A stretch of DNA of 15,107 nucleotides, taken from positions 1 through 15,107 of the forward strand of contig DZBA01000044.1 in NCBI GenBank assembly GCA_022729775.1. The letters are read 5' to 3'. The notes under the pieces are model-generated. The model was not told where the DNA came from. It saw only the letters and a list, made by a program, of their open reading frames with translations, and ran no database searches. Positions 7,250 to 14,652 of the stretch are shown here, piece by piece. A program made the translations under genes and the position numbers. This DNA comes from Anaerolinea thermophila. GTDB taxonomy: Bacteria; Chloroflexota; Anaerolineae; Anaerolineales; Villigracilaceae. Position 1 is the stretch's first letter; each line of letters opens with the position of its first letter.

Positions 7250-7278
7250 GACTTGTAAAATCCCCGAAGGAGATCGGC

Positions 7279-8127
7279 ATGAGCCTTTTTTCCAACAAGC
7301 AGGATGCACCAAAAACGCAAGCAGAACTACTGTATGAAGCGCAACTCCGCAAAGAAAGACATTTCAAAGCCAATGTAGCCCTTTCTTGGCTGATGTTGGT
7401 TTTTATTCTCGTCTTTTTATTCAGCGGTCAAAACCTTCAAATTGGTTCATGGACGTTCAAGACCATCGAGGTAGACACCGAGTTTATCCTAAATGAAATT
7501 GACTTCATCGCTTTGGGATTAGGCGAAACCCTGCGTATCTCAGTCCTTTCCATCATGCTTGCAATGGCGCTCGCGCTGCTTGCTGCGCTGGGCAGGCTGT
7601 CCACCTTCCCACCCATTTATGCGCTCAGCACTTTTTACGTCTCATTGATTAGAGGGACGCCGCTCTACCTGCAAATCTTCTTCTTCTTCCTCGCCCTGCC
7701 CCAACTGGGAATTATCCTTACGGGAACTGTAGCGGGCGTGCTTGCGCTGGGATTGAACTACGGCGCGTATATGTCCGAAGTCTTCCGCGCGGGACTTTCC
7801 TCCGTCGGCAAGGGACAGCGCGAAGCGGCGATGTCGCTCGGTATGACGCCGGGACAAACCATGCGGCGCATCGTACTTCCGCAGGCGTTACGTTTTGCCA
7901 TCCCGCCGATGGGCAATGATTTTATCTCCATGACAAAAGACTCCGCGCTGGTTTCCGCCACAGGCTTCGTCCACGAGTTGATGTGGCGGTCTGTCAAAGT
8001 CGGGCGCGCGCAGTTCCACAACCTCGAAGCGTTGATTATGGCGGCATTGTTCTATTGGGCTTTGACCATTGTGCTTTCATCCATCCAAAGCCGGTTGGAA
8101 ACCTATCTCTCCAAAGGAGACCGATAA
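7279..8127 (+). CDS. Amino-acid ABC transporter permease (HEAA/HisMQ family)
   Basis: This 282-aa inner-membrane protein starts at an ATG with AAGGAG 6 nt upstream. A cytoplasmic N-terminal segment (1-30, charged) is followed by hydrophobic spans at about 33-50, 80-104, 112-140, 146-165, 205-230 and 250-268. Diagnostic features are L-I-R-G-T-P-L-Y-L-Q (123-132), typical of polar amino-acid permeases, and the EAA coupling loop G-Q-R-E-A-A-M-S-L-G (179-188) ending in I-V-L-P-Q-A (198-203), which docks on the ATPase. It is the only permease gene here, so it probably acts as a homodimer. The stop is 2 nt before the ATPase gene. Confidence 0.95.
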   Translation: MSLFSNKQDAPKTQAELLYEAQLRKERHFKANVALSWLMLVFILVFLFSGQNLQIGSWTFKTIEVDTEFILNEIDFIALGLGETLRISVLSIMLAMALALLAALGRLSTFPPIYALSTFYVSLIRGTPLYLQIFFFFLALPQLGIILTGTVAGVLALGLNYGAYMSEVFRAGLSSVGKGQREAAMSLGMTPGQTMRRIVLPQALRFAIPPMGNDFISMTKDSALVSATGFVHELMWRSVKVGRAQFHNLEALIMAALFYWALTIVLSSIQSRLETYLSKGDR

Positions 8128-8129
8128 AC

Positions 8130-8900
8130 ATGGTACCCATCGTAAAAATCTCCAACCTCGATAAATATTTCGGGCGGCTGCACGTTCTGAAAAATGTCAG
8201 CCTCGAAGTGCCAGAGCGCGAAGTGTTGTGCCTCATCGGGCGCAGTGGTTCAGGGAAAAGCACATTGTTGCGCTGTATCAACTTTTTGGAAGAGCCGTCG
8301 CACGGCAGCATCGAAGTCGCGGGCATAATAGTCGAAGGCGGAGAAAAAGGCGCGCGTCATCGCCAACTTGTGCATGATGTCCGCTTGAAGACCGGCATGG
8401 TCTTTCAAGAATTTAACCTCTTTCCGCACATGACCGTATTGGAAAATGTCATCGAAGGTCCCGTCACCGTCAAAGGCATGGAACGCAAGCACGCCGTAGA
8501 AATCGCGGAAAAAAATCTGGACAGCGTGGGCATGTTATTCAAAAAAGATGAATATCCCATGCGACTCTCCGGCGGACAAAAACAGCGCGTTGCCATTGCC
8601 CGCGCGTTGACCATGGAACCCAAAGTCATGCTCTTCGACGAACCCACCTCCGCGCTCGACCCGGAACTCATCGGCGAAGTCATGAACGTCATGAAGAAAA
8701 TCGCTTATGACGGCATGACCATGATCGTCGTCACGCACGAAATGGGATTTGCAAAAGACGTCGCTGACCGCGTGATCGTCATGGCAGAAGGCGAATTAAT
8801 CGAAGACTCCAAGCCGGAAGAATTATTCTCCAACCCCAAAGACCCGCGCACCAAAGCCTTGATTGACCGCTATCGCTCGAACGAAAATGCCCCCCAATAA
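8130..8900 (+). CDS. Amino-acid ABC transporter ATP-binding protein
   Basis: The start at 8130 (256 aa) has AAGGAGA about 9 nt upstream, inside the end of the permease gene. The frame is open back to 7983, but the first family-like residues begin here. All nucleotide-binding motifs are intact: Walker A GRSGSGKST (37-45), Q-loop Q93 in VFQEFNLFPHMTVLENV, ABC signature LSGGQ (146-150), Walker B with D170-E171, D-loop SALD (174-177) and switch H203. The length and motif wording are those of GlnQ/HisP-type polar amino-acid ATPases. It powers import through the permease encoded just upstream. The stop is one base before the DDAH-family ATG. Confidence 0.96.
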   Translation: MVPIVKISNLDKYFGRLHVLKNVSLEVPEREVLCLIGRSGSGKSTLLRCINFLEEPSHGSIEVAGIIVEGGEKGARHRQLVHDVRLKTGMVFQEFNLFPHMTVLENVIEGPVTVKGMERKHAVEIAEKNLDSVGMLFKKDEYPMRLSGGQKQRVAIARALTMEPKVMLFDEPTSALDPELIGEVMNVMKKIAYDGMTMIVVTHEMGFAKDVADRVIVMAEGELIEDSKPEELFSNPKDPRTKALIDRYRSNENAPQ

Positions 8901-8901
8901 A

Positions 8902-9669
8902 ATGACAGTTGCCATCACGCGCCACATCAGCCAGCGCTTCAACGAGTGCGAAATCACACACATTGACCGCGCCCCCATTGACCTTGACCTCGCGCGCGCG
9001 CAGCACCGCGAATACGTTCACGCGCTTGCCGGCCTCGGATGCCAGGTCATCGAGTTGGATGAAGCCCCCGCGCTGCCCGACTCTGTCTTTGTAGAAGACA
9101 CTGCTTTCATTCTGGATGAAGTCGCGGTCATCACCAGACCCGGCGCGGATTCGCGCAAGCCCGAAGTGCAATCCATCATCCCGGTTTTGTCGGCATATCG
9201 CCCGCTGGTTCACATCACTGAACCCGCCACAATAGACGGCGGCGACGTGCTTGTGCTTGGCAAAAATATCTACGTGGGCATGTCCACGCGCAGCAACCAA
9301 ATCGCGCTCGGGCAATTACAAAGCGCGCTCGACAACTACGGCTACAAAGTCTTCGGCGTTGAATTAAGAGACTGCCTGCATCTCAAAACCGCCATCACAA
9401 AAGTAGACGAAGAAACTATTTTGATTAATCCAAACTGGGTGGATACATCCCACTTCAAAGACTTCAACTGGATTGAAGTAAACGCGGAAGAATCCTTTGC
9501 GGCTAACTGCCTGCCCGTCAACGGAAGCATCATCTACCCAACAGCATTTCCCCGCACGCGCGCCCTCCTCGAAGCGCGTGGATATAAAATCCAACCCGTC
9601 ACTGTGGATGAGTTGGCAAAAGCAGAAGGCGCGGTCACTTGTTGCAGCCTGATTCTCGCCCATGAATAA
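8902..9669 (+). CDS. ddaH: Dimethylarginine dimethylaminohydrolase (DDAH) family enzyme
   Basis: I choose the start at 8902 (255 aa): family members begin with this short ITR-(x)-S-RFNECE strand, and it follows the ATPase stop by one base, so translation is probably coupled. No clear ribosome-binding site is visible. The protein shows the pentein-fold pattern of DDAH: E-D-T-A-F-I (65-70), TRPGA-x-SR (78-85), DGGD (112-115), catalytic His in H160-L-K-T-A, and C247-C-S-L near the C terminus, with C247 the expected nucleophile. Known DDAHs hydrolyse N-omega-methylated arginines to citrulline plus methylamine or dimethylamine. Related penteins include arginine deiminases, so arginine itself is a possible substrate. 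Context (amino-acid importer upstream, AzlCD exporter downstream) supports catabolism of imported arginine derivatives. The 3' end overlaps azlC by 8 nt. Confidence 0.93.
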   Translation: MTVAITRHISQRFNECEITHIDRAPIDLDLARAQHREYVHALAGLGCQVIELDEAPALPDSVFVEDTAFILDEVAVITRPGADSRKPEVQSIIPVLSAYRPLVHITEPATIDGGDVLVLGKNIYVGMSTRSNQIALGQLQSALDNYGYKVFGVELRDCLHLKTAITKVDEETILINPNWVDTSHFKDFNWIEVNAEESFAANCLPVNGSIIYPTAFPRTRALLEARGYKIQPVTVDELAKAEGAVTCCSLILAHE

Positions 9670-10357
9670 AGATTTTTTTGGCGGGGTGCGCGGTTCATTG
9701 CCGATACTCATTGGGGTGATTCCCTTTGCCATGATTACCGGCGTGGGAGCGGTCAGCGTTGGCTTGACCTTTGTTGAAACGATGGGGATGTCGGTGATTA
9801 TCTTCGCTGGCGCTTCGCAGTTGGTGGTCTATCAATTGATGGGCGCGGGCAGCCCGTGGCTCATCATGGTCTTGACCGCGTGGGTTATCAACCTGCGTTT
9901 TACCATGTACAGCGCCACACTCGCGCCGTATTTCCAAAAACTGTCCACGTGGCAAAAAGCGGTTCTGGCGTACATGCTTTCAGACCAGGCATTTGGGGTC
10001 AGTTTGAGTCATTTCATGATGGCGAACAAAGAAGTAAATCACCGTTGGTATTATTTTGGCTCGGCATTCACCATTTGGGTCGCGTGGCAAATTAGCGCCG
10101 CCATTGGCGCATTGCTGGGCGCGCTCGTCCCTGCCAGCTGGGGATTTGACTTCGCATTCCCGCTGAGTTTCATGGCGCTGATGTTTGCCGCGCTGCGCGA
10201 CCGTCCAACCGTAGTGGCTGCGCTTGCGGGGGGAATCATCGCGGTACTCGCCAAAGGATTGCCATACAACACAGGCTTGGTGCTGGCGACTTTTCTCGGC
10301 ATCGCCGCAGGATATTTTGCTGAAAGCCTCAAACCCAATCAAGCGGTGACACAATGA
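9662..10357 (+). CDS. azlC: AzlC-family amino-acid exporter large subunit
   Basis: A 231-aa integral membrane protein whose ATG lies within the end of the DDAH-family gene (8-nt overlap). The N-terminal G-(x)2-G-S-L-P-I-L-I-G-V-I-P-F-A segment, then F-A-G-A-S-Q-L (48-54) and N-L-R-F-T-M-Y-S (77-84), are hallmarks of the AzlC (YgaZ) family. AzlC works with a small AzlD partner to export branched-chain or other amino acids; that partner follows with a 4-nt overlap. Hydrophobic helices cover most of the length. The substrate cannot be read from sequence. Its place behind DDAH raises the idea of exporting citrulline or another product, or of balancing amino-acid uptake. Confidence 0.93.
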   Translation: MNKDFFGGVRGSLPILIGVIPFAMITGVGAVSVGLTFVETMGMSVIIFAGASQLVVYQLMGAGSPWLIMVLTAWVINLRFTMYSATLAPYFQKLSTWQKAVLAYMLSDQAFGVSLSHFMMANKEVNHRWYYFGSAFTIWVAWQISAAIGALLGALVPASWGFDFAFPLSFMALMFAALRDRPTVVAALAGGIIAVLAKGLPYNTGLVLATFLGIAAGYFAESLKPNQAVTQ

Positions 10358-10677
10358 GCGCGCTCTCCATCTGGCTTTTATTCATCGCAATCGGGCTGGG
10401 AACTTTCCTGCTGCGCTTCATGTTCATGTATTTGTTTGGGAAAATCGAAATGCCCGATTGGCTGCGCCGCGCGCTGCGATTCGTCCCCGCGGCTGCTCTG
10501 GCTGCGCTGGTCTTTCCCGCGCTGACTCATCCCACAGGGCATCTTGACCTTTCGGCGCAAAATTTTCGCCTGCTTGCCGGACTCGGCGGCGCGATAGTCG
10601 CATGGAAAACGCGCAACGTCCTGCTGACCATCCTTGTCGGCATGGCGCTGTTATGGATTTTAGAAGCGGCGTTCTAA
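10354..10677 (+). CDS. azlD: AzlD-family amino-acid exporter small subunit
   Basis: A 107-aa protein of the size and pattern of AzlD (YgaH): four hydrophobic helices at about 4-28, 43-62, 70-86 and 88-104, with the typical L-R-R-A-L-R-F-V-P-A-A-A-L-A-A-L motif at about 39-54. It starts in an ATGA overlap with azlC, so the two are translationally coupled and presumably form one transporter. Its last 18 nt overlap, tail to tail, the end of the ribokinase gene on the other strand. Confidence 0.93.
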   Translation: MSALSIWLLFIAIGLGTFLLRFMFMYLFGKIEMPDWLRRALRFVPAAALAALVFPALTHPTGHLDLSAQNFRLLAGLGGAIVAWKTRNVLLTILVGMALLWILEAAF

Positions 10678-11568
10678 CAACTCTTGCGCGTCATCCCATG
10701 TGGGCAATGAAGGCTGCGCCCCGCGCCGCGTGACAGAAACTGCCGCCGCCGCATTTGCCAGACGGACGGCATCTTCCAATCTCATACCATTTGCCAACCC
10801 CGCAGAAAACGCCCCCACAAAAGCATCACCTGCGGCAACGGTATCTATGGCTTCGACAGAAAAAGCGGGGATGGATGCGCGTCCGGCGCGCGTCGCAACA
10901 AGAACGCCCTTTTCCCCAAGCGTAACCAACAAATTGCTCACGCCCATATCCAATAATTTTTTAATTGCGTCATCGAGAGAATCCGCGCCAGCCACCTGCA
11001 TTGCCTCACGCTCGTTGGGAATGAAATAATCCACCAGCGAAAGCAGTTCCGCATCCAAAGGCTGCGCAGGGGCAGGATTCAAAACCACTTGCTTTCCCAT
11101 TTGCTTTGCCATGCGAGCCGCTTCACGCACGGTTTCAAGCGGGGTTTCCAGCTGCAAGACCAAAACATCAGCGGAAGAAAAAGCCGCGCGCGCGGATTCC
11201 AAATGCCGCGCTGAAAGAATCAGGTTTGCGCCCGAAGCGACCACGATGGTATTGCGACCTTCTGAATCCACAGTGATGAGCGCAATCCCTGTCGCCTGAT
11301 TTTCAACAACCGAAACATGGGCGGAGTCAATTCCATCGAGCGCAAGCGCGCGGAGAAGTTCATCACCAAAGCCATCTTTGCCGACACAGCCTACCATCGA
11401 AACCGAAACGCCCATGCGCGCCGCCGCAACTGCTTGATTTGCGCCTTTTCCGCCGGGGAAAGTGGCAAAGACGCCGCCTAAAATTGTTTCGCCAATGAGC
11501 GGGTGACGCGAAGCGCGCACCACCAAATCCATATTCAAACTTCCTACAACAAGTATTCTGCCTTTCAT
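10660..11568 (-). CDS. rbsK: Ribokinase (PfkB family)
   Basis: The start at 11568 (302 aa) has GGAGG 6 nt upstream; an in-frame ATG at 11610 would add an unfamilial N-terminus. Residues show the ribokinase signature in order: G-S-L-N-M-D (9-14), F-P-G-G-K-G-A-N-Q-A (37-46, PfkB signature 1), substrate loop region, N-P-A-P-A (164-168), T-L-G-E-K-G (216-221), and I-D-T-V-A-A-G-D-A-F (241-250, signature 2) with D248 the catalytic base. AAGD rather than GAGD is normal for RbsK. It phosphorylates ribose at O5 with ATP for entry to the pentose phosphate pathway; other sugars or nucleosides cannot be excluded. No ribose transporter lies beside it, so it may serve internal nucleoside turnover. It converges on and overlaps azlD by 18 nt with no terminator between. 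Confidence 0.93.
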   Translation of the reverse strand: MKGRILVVGSLNMDLVVRASRHPLIGETILGGVFATFPGGKGANQAVAAARMGVSVSMVGCVGKDGFGDELLRALALDGIDSAHVSVVENQATGIALITVDSEGRNTIVVASGANLILSARHLESARAAFSSADVLVLQLETPLETVREAARMAKQMGKQVVLNPAPAQPLDAELLSLVDYFIPNEREAMQVAGADSLDDAIKKLLDMGVSNLLVTLGEKGVLVATRAGRASIPAFSVEAIDTVAAGDAFVGAFSAGLANGMRLEDAVRLANAAAAVSVTRRGAQPSLPTWDDAQELLERRF

Positions 11569-11659
11569 AAAAGACCTCCGGGGGAAGCGGTGTAAGAAAA
11601 AGCAGGGCAAGTTAAGGCAAACACTCCGTCAAGAGGTAGCCGCTGCCAACCCTGCACAC

Positions 11660-11688
11660 AGAATATATCAGACTCTTAAGTAATCCAA
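11660..11688 (-). promoter_or_regulatory. Possible ribokinase promoter
   Basis: On the minus strand TTGGAT (11688-11683) and TATTCT (11665-11660) are 17 nt apart. They would give a transcript starting about 85 nt before the ribokinase ATG. The -35 box overlaps the left arm of the adjacent inverted-repeat element. Confidence 0.35.
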
Positions 11689-11831
11689 GTTGCTACCTTC
11701 GGTAGGTGAATCGCTTTCGATTGGATTTTCTTATCGCAAAGTCGCCAAAACGCTAAGATTTTAAGGATTTTTCTTTGCGACTCTGAGCCTTTGCGTTAAA
11801 ACTTACGCAAATTTTGCAAGGTGGCAACTTG
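11686..11831. repeat. Inverted-repeat (MITE-like) intergenic element
   Basis: The outer arms CAAGTTGCTACCTT (11686-11699) and AAGGTGGCAACTTG (11818-11831) match at 13 of 14 positions, and looser similarity continues outward (CTTAAG/TTAAG and ATCAG/CTGAT). Inside, TCGCAAAG (11734-11741) pairs with CTTTGCGA (11773-11780), and CTTTGCG recurs at 11789-11795. The 'CGCAAAG...CTTTGCG' theme is one I know from dispersed repeats in many bacteria. No ORF lies inside. The rest of the 342-nt gap (11569-11910) shows nothing further except the promoter candidate. Confidence 0.65.
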
Positions 11832-11910
11832 AGTTAAGTAACTGATGTATACAGCATGGTGATCGTGTTCAAAATATCTCCTGTGTTGAAATGACAGATA
11901 ATAATTCGCA

Positions 11911-12708
11911 TTATAAATGTTCCTTCTTGTGTACTATTTGATCAAATATCATACGGAAAACACGTATGTACCATTTGAACGGTGTACCAGGTTTATGAGT
12001 GACAGCTGCTACTGGTTGGGGTTTTATATAGTCAGAAAAAAATGGTAAGTCAGTACTGCAGTGTACAGTATCGCAGGCATACACAGATGGCGCGGAAATA
12101 GGTGAATATACATTGTTGCGTACCCCAGTAATCGTATGAATCCAACCATTTCTGTTGCCAAAGCGAACATCTGCCAAATGCCTTACCGGATTGGAAAAAT
12201 CTGCCTGCCATTCGCCATGCAGGAGCACTTTTCCATTGTCCTGAACTTTTGCTTTTATCGTGCGACTTGTTATTTTCTTACCTGCTTCGTCCAAATGTTC
12301 TTCCATAGACACCTGACACTCTGCAAAGTCAGTGATCTCGGGAAACATAGCCTGACTATGATATGGCTGATAATAGCGGTGGATCACATAGCCATTTATC
12401 TTTTTAGCAGGATCAAATGGTTCCAAGTATGAACTAATTACCAAACTTGGTATGGTGATATTACCAAAGGGAAGTTTGGCGATTGCTACGTGGAGAATAA
12501 GAAGAAGTCTATCTTCGTCGTCCTCTTCAAGAAATTTGGCTTTTTTAAAATGGTGTTTTTTAAGGTCTAATGCCTTCTCCAGTCCTTTAGGGTCGTGTAA
12601 TTCAAAAGCAACATACACGTACTCTACGGACATCGGTATGCCGGCAAAGGCAAGCGCCAATACGAGAACGATAATGATTGCCACAAAAATCATAATTGGA
12701 AGTGTCAT
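11911..12708 (-). CDS. Membrane-anchored protein of unknown function, AT-rich
   Basis: A 265-aa protein starting at 12708, in an ATGA overlap with the stop of the dehydrogenase gene and with GAGG 6 nt upstream, so it is very probably translated with it. Residues 1-24 form one hydrophobic helix (a signal anchor). The remainder is soluble, with acidic and basic patches near 45-65 and a basic C-terminus. I do not recognise the fold; the beta-rich middle (about 65-215) is only loosely reminiscent of acetoacetate-decarboxylase-like proteins. The base composition is clearly lower in GC than the flanks: the line 12541-12600 has 21 G/C of 60, against 36 of 60 at 12841-12900 in the dehydrogenase gene. 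This suggests a different origin or relaxed codon selection. The context points to a role linked to the dehydrogenase and hydrolase. Confidence 0.85.
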   Translation of the reverse strand: MTLPIMIFVAIIIVLVLALAFAGIPMSVEYVYVAFELHDPKGLEKALDLKKHHFKKAKFLEEDDEDRLLLILHVAIAKLPFGNITIPSLVISSYLEPFDPAKKINGYVIHRYYQPYHSQAMFPEITDFAECQVSMEEHLDEAGKKITSRTIKAKVQDNGKVLLHGEWQADFSNPVRHLADVRFGNRNGWIHTITGVRNNVYSPISAPSVYACDTVHCSTDLPFFSDYIKPQPVAAVTHKPGTPFKWYIRVFRMIFDQIVHKKEHL

Positions 12709-13688
12709 CTTTGCCTCGCAACCTTCGGCAATGGCGTGACCGTGCCTTTCTTAATCACAAACGACCATTCTTCGGGCATTTTCCACAACGCGCGGAACAA
12801 GGTCTTCGCCAGCGTGCCGCTCAAATAACGGAAGCGCGGATATTTTGCTGCGACGCCATGCGCCACGTCACGGATGGCGTGGATGGGGTCTTGGGCAATG
12901 CCCGCGAGATTTTTGCTGTTGACCGCGACGTATTCATCGAGCCATTCCCGCGTCCACGTTTCTTTCCACGCTCCATTCGGATCCTGTTTATCCATCATTT
13001 CCCATGCTTTTTTGTGGGCTTCGAAGAAACCGAGCGCGAGCGGCGTGCGCATGGTAGCAGGGTTGACCACCGCCACATGTACATTCCAGAAAGAGAGTTC
13101 CACCCGCAGGGCGTCGGCGTAGGCTTCTACAGCAAATTTTGAGCCATCGTATGGCGCATTTCCCGGCAGGCTCACAATCCCATCCACACTGCTGACGATG
13201 ACCACACGACCCCGCGACTGTTTGATCAACTGGATGAATGGCTGGGTGAGATTCACCACCGCGAAGTAATTCACGTCCATCACACGGCGGTATGTTTCCA
13301 TAATCTGATATTCTGCAAATCCGGGCTGGACCATCCCCGCATTGTGAACCAGCGCCCAGAGATTGCCGCCGGTCATTTCCTTGATTCGATTCACTGCGTC
13401 GTGAACCGCCGCATCGTCGGTGATATCGAAACGTAAGGTTTGTTTCGCGCCCGCCTTTGCCGCACGCTCTGCGCCTTCCGCAGTGTACGTGCAAGCGATG
13501 ACCGAAGCGCCTTCCGCGGCGAGTTGTTCCACCACGCCCAAGCCAATGCCCGAGTCGCAGCCGGTGATGACCACCCAGAGATTTTTCATTTCCAAGCGCG
13601 CGTGTTCTTTAATGGCGCGGAAAAGCCTGCCAATGAGCAGCAAGGCAATGAGTATCCAAATGAGTATGCCTGTGATTTGAAAGAACAT
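12705..13688 (-). CDS. Membrane-anchored short-chain dehydrogenase, SDR9C (retinol/steroid dehydrogenase)-like
   Basis: The start at 13688 (327 aa) has AAGGAG 6 nt upstream; the ATG at 13736 lies within the hydrolase gene. An N-terminal helix (about 3-22) anchors the protein, followed by a Rossmann domain: T42-G-C-D-S-G-I-G49 cofactor motif, D88 (adenine side), N116-A-G, N140, S167 and the catalytic Y180-x3-K184. The wording TGCDSGIG, Y-D-G-S-K-F-A-V-E-A-Y-A-D-A-L-R-x-E-L, and the C-terminal K-Y-P-R-F-R-Y-x-S-G-x-x-A-K followed by L-x-x-M-P-E resembles the eukaryotic SDR9C group (RDH, HSD17B, BDH) rather than FabG. The cofactor is probably NAD(H), since no basic residue replaces the strand-2 end, but this is uncertain. 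The substrate is unknown, probably a hydrophobic alcohol or ketone. It follows the hydrolase by 19 nt and overlaps the next gene by 4. Confidence 0.92.
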   Translation of the reverse strand: MFFQITGILIWILIALLLIGRLFRAIKEHARLEMKNLWVVITGCDSGIGLGVVEQLAAEGASVIACTYTAEGAERAAKAGAKQTLRFDITDDAAVHDAVNRIKEMTGGNLWALVHNAGMVQPGFAEYQIMETYRRVMDVNYFAVVNLTQPFIQLIKQSRGRVVIVSSVDGIVSLPGNAPYDGSKFAVEAYADALRVELSFWNVHVAVVNPATMRTPLALGFFEAHKKAWEMMDKQDPNGAWKETWTREWLDEYVAVNSKNLAGIAQDPIHAIRDVAHGVAAKYPRFRYLSGTLAKTLFRALWKMPEEWSFVIKKGTVTPLPKVARQR

Positions 13689-13707
13689 GTTTTTCTCCTT
13701 TGAGCGC

Positions 13708-14460
13708 TTACTCCGCGACAGATTGCAGCAATTCAAGCATCGCGGAAATAATCTGCGCGTGTTGGGATTCGCGGCTGGTGGTTGCCAGATTTTCTTCCGT
13801 AGTTAACATATAGGAACCAAATTGATGATGGTCACCGCCTTCGATTTTGATATAGCGCGTATCGGGCGGGAGCAGGCTTTTGCGCGCGCCCACGTTTTCA
13901 TCGGTGACGAGAGTTTCATTACTACCGTACATCAATATTACGGGAATATCCAATTTGGAAAGATCGGAACTGTCCGCTGGATAGGATGACCAGATTGCCA
14001 GCCCTTCCATGCTCGCAGGGTGTTCGGCGATAAACATCGCGGCAGACGTCCCGCCCACCGAATGTCCGCCGATGACCCAGTGTTTAATTTCAGGATGCGC
14101 AGTGATGATTTCATCAGCAATGGTCAAGTTAAAGATTGCCATGTTGATCGGCATCGTGGGGACAACCACCAGATAGCCATTTTCTGCAAAGACTCGCATC
14201 AAGTCTGAATATCCGCGCGGGTCAATGCGTCCGCCGGGGTAGAAGATGAAGCCAGTATCGGCAGTCTGCACCGGGGTAAAAGTTAGCCAAGGCGTATCCG
14301 TGACCGTGACAAGGTCATCGCTCCGCAGGGCTTCAATGGCTTCGGGCAAAGGCGGTCGCGCGTAGGTTGCCCGTTGCGCGCCCCAAACAAGAAAACCAGT
14401 CAATACCATACTGACAAGTCCCCAAAAAATCTTTTTTCGTGAAATGCTATACGCTTTCAT
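13708..14460 (-). CDS. Membrane-anchored alpha/beta hydrolase
   Basis: The start at 14460 (250 aa) has AAAGGA 4 nt upstream; an in-frame ATG at 14523 is unsupported. Residues 10-28 form a signal anchor, so the catalytic part probably faces the outside. The fold is the Abhydrolase_5 type: strand F-I-F-Y-P-G-G (71-77, oxyanion region), nucleophile elbow G-G-H-S134-V-G-G, a strand I-P-V-I-L-M-Y-G (172-179) followed by acidic residues E182/D187 as likely acid, and catalytic His at 211 or 212 in G-G-D-H-H-Q-F-G. The family covers carboxylesterases, lipases and dienelactone-hydrolase-like enzymes; the substrate cannot be assigned. It is the first gene of the operon with the dehydrogenase (19-nt gap) and the unknown protein, suggesting ester hydrolysis followed by alcohol oxidation or ketone reduction. 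Confidence 0.92.
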   Translation of the reverse strand: MKAYSISRKKIFWGLVSMVLTGFLVWGAQRATYARPPLPEAIEALRSDDLVTVTDTPWLTFTPVQTADTGFIFYPGGRIDPRGYSDLMRVFAENGYLVVVPTMPINMAIFNLTIADEIITAHPEIKHWVIGGHSVGGTSAAMFIAEHPASMEGLAIWSSYPADSSDLSKLDIPVILMYGSNETLVTDENVGARKSLLPPDTRYIKIEGGDHHQFGSYMLTTEENLATTSRESQHAQIISAMLELLQSVAE

Positions 14461-14652
14461 AGTTCCTTTCAGAATTTTGTAGAAGCAACGATTATTCCCA
14501 GCTGGCGCGGCAACCCATATCACGTGGACATCAACCGTTGGATTTGATTGGCAATATGGTCATTTTTTCATTTCTCGATTTTAGGTCATTCTTTTAGCCT
14601 CTTGTTAGGGCAAGGAGCGAGCAGATGAAAATGGCGGCGAGGCGTTTCATCA

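Noticed and set aside
7983..8129. Longer N-terminus for the ATPase gene from an ATG at 7983
   Set aside because: It would lie inside the permease gene in another frame. Family similarity begins at the 8130 ATG, which has its own AAGGAGA.
14461..14523. Upstream start for the alpha/beta hydrolase at 14523
   Set aside because: It has no ribosome-binding site, and the added residues break the signal-anchor pattern; 14460 has AAAGGA.
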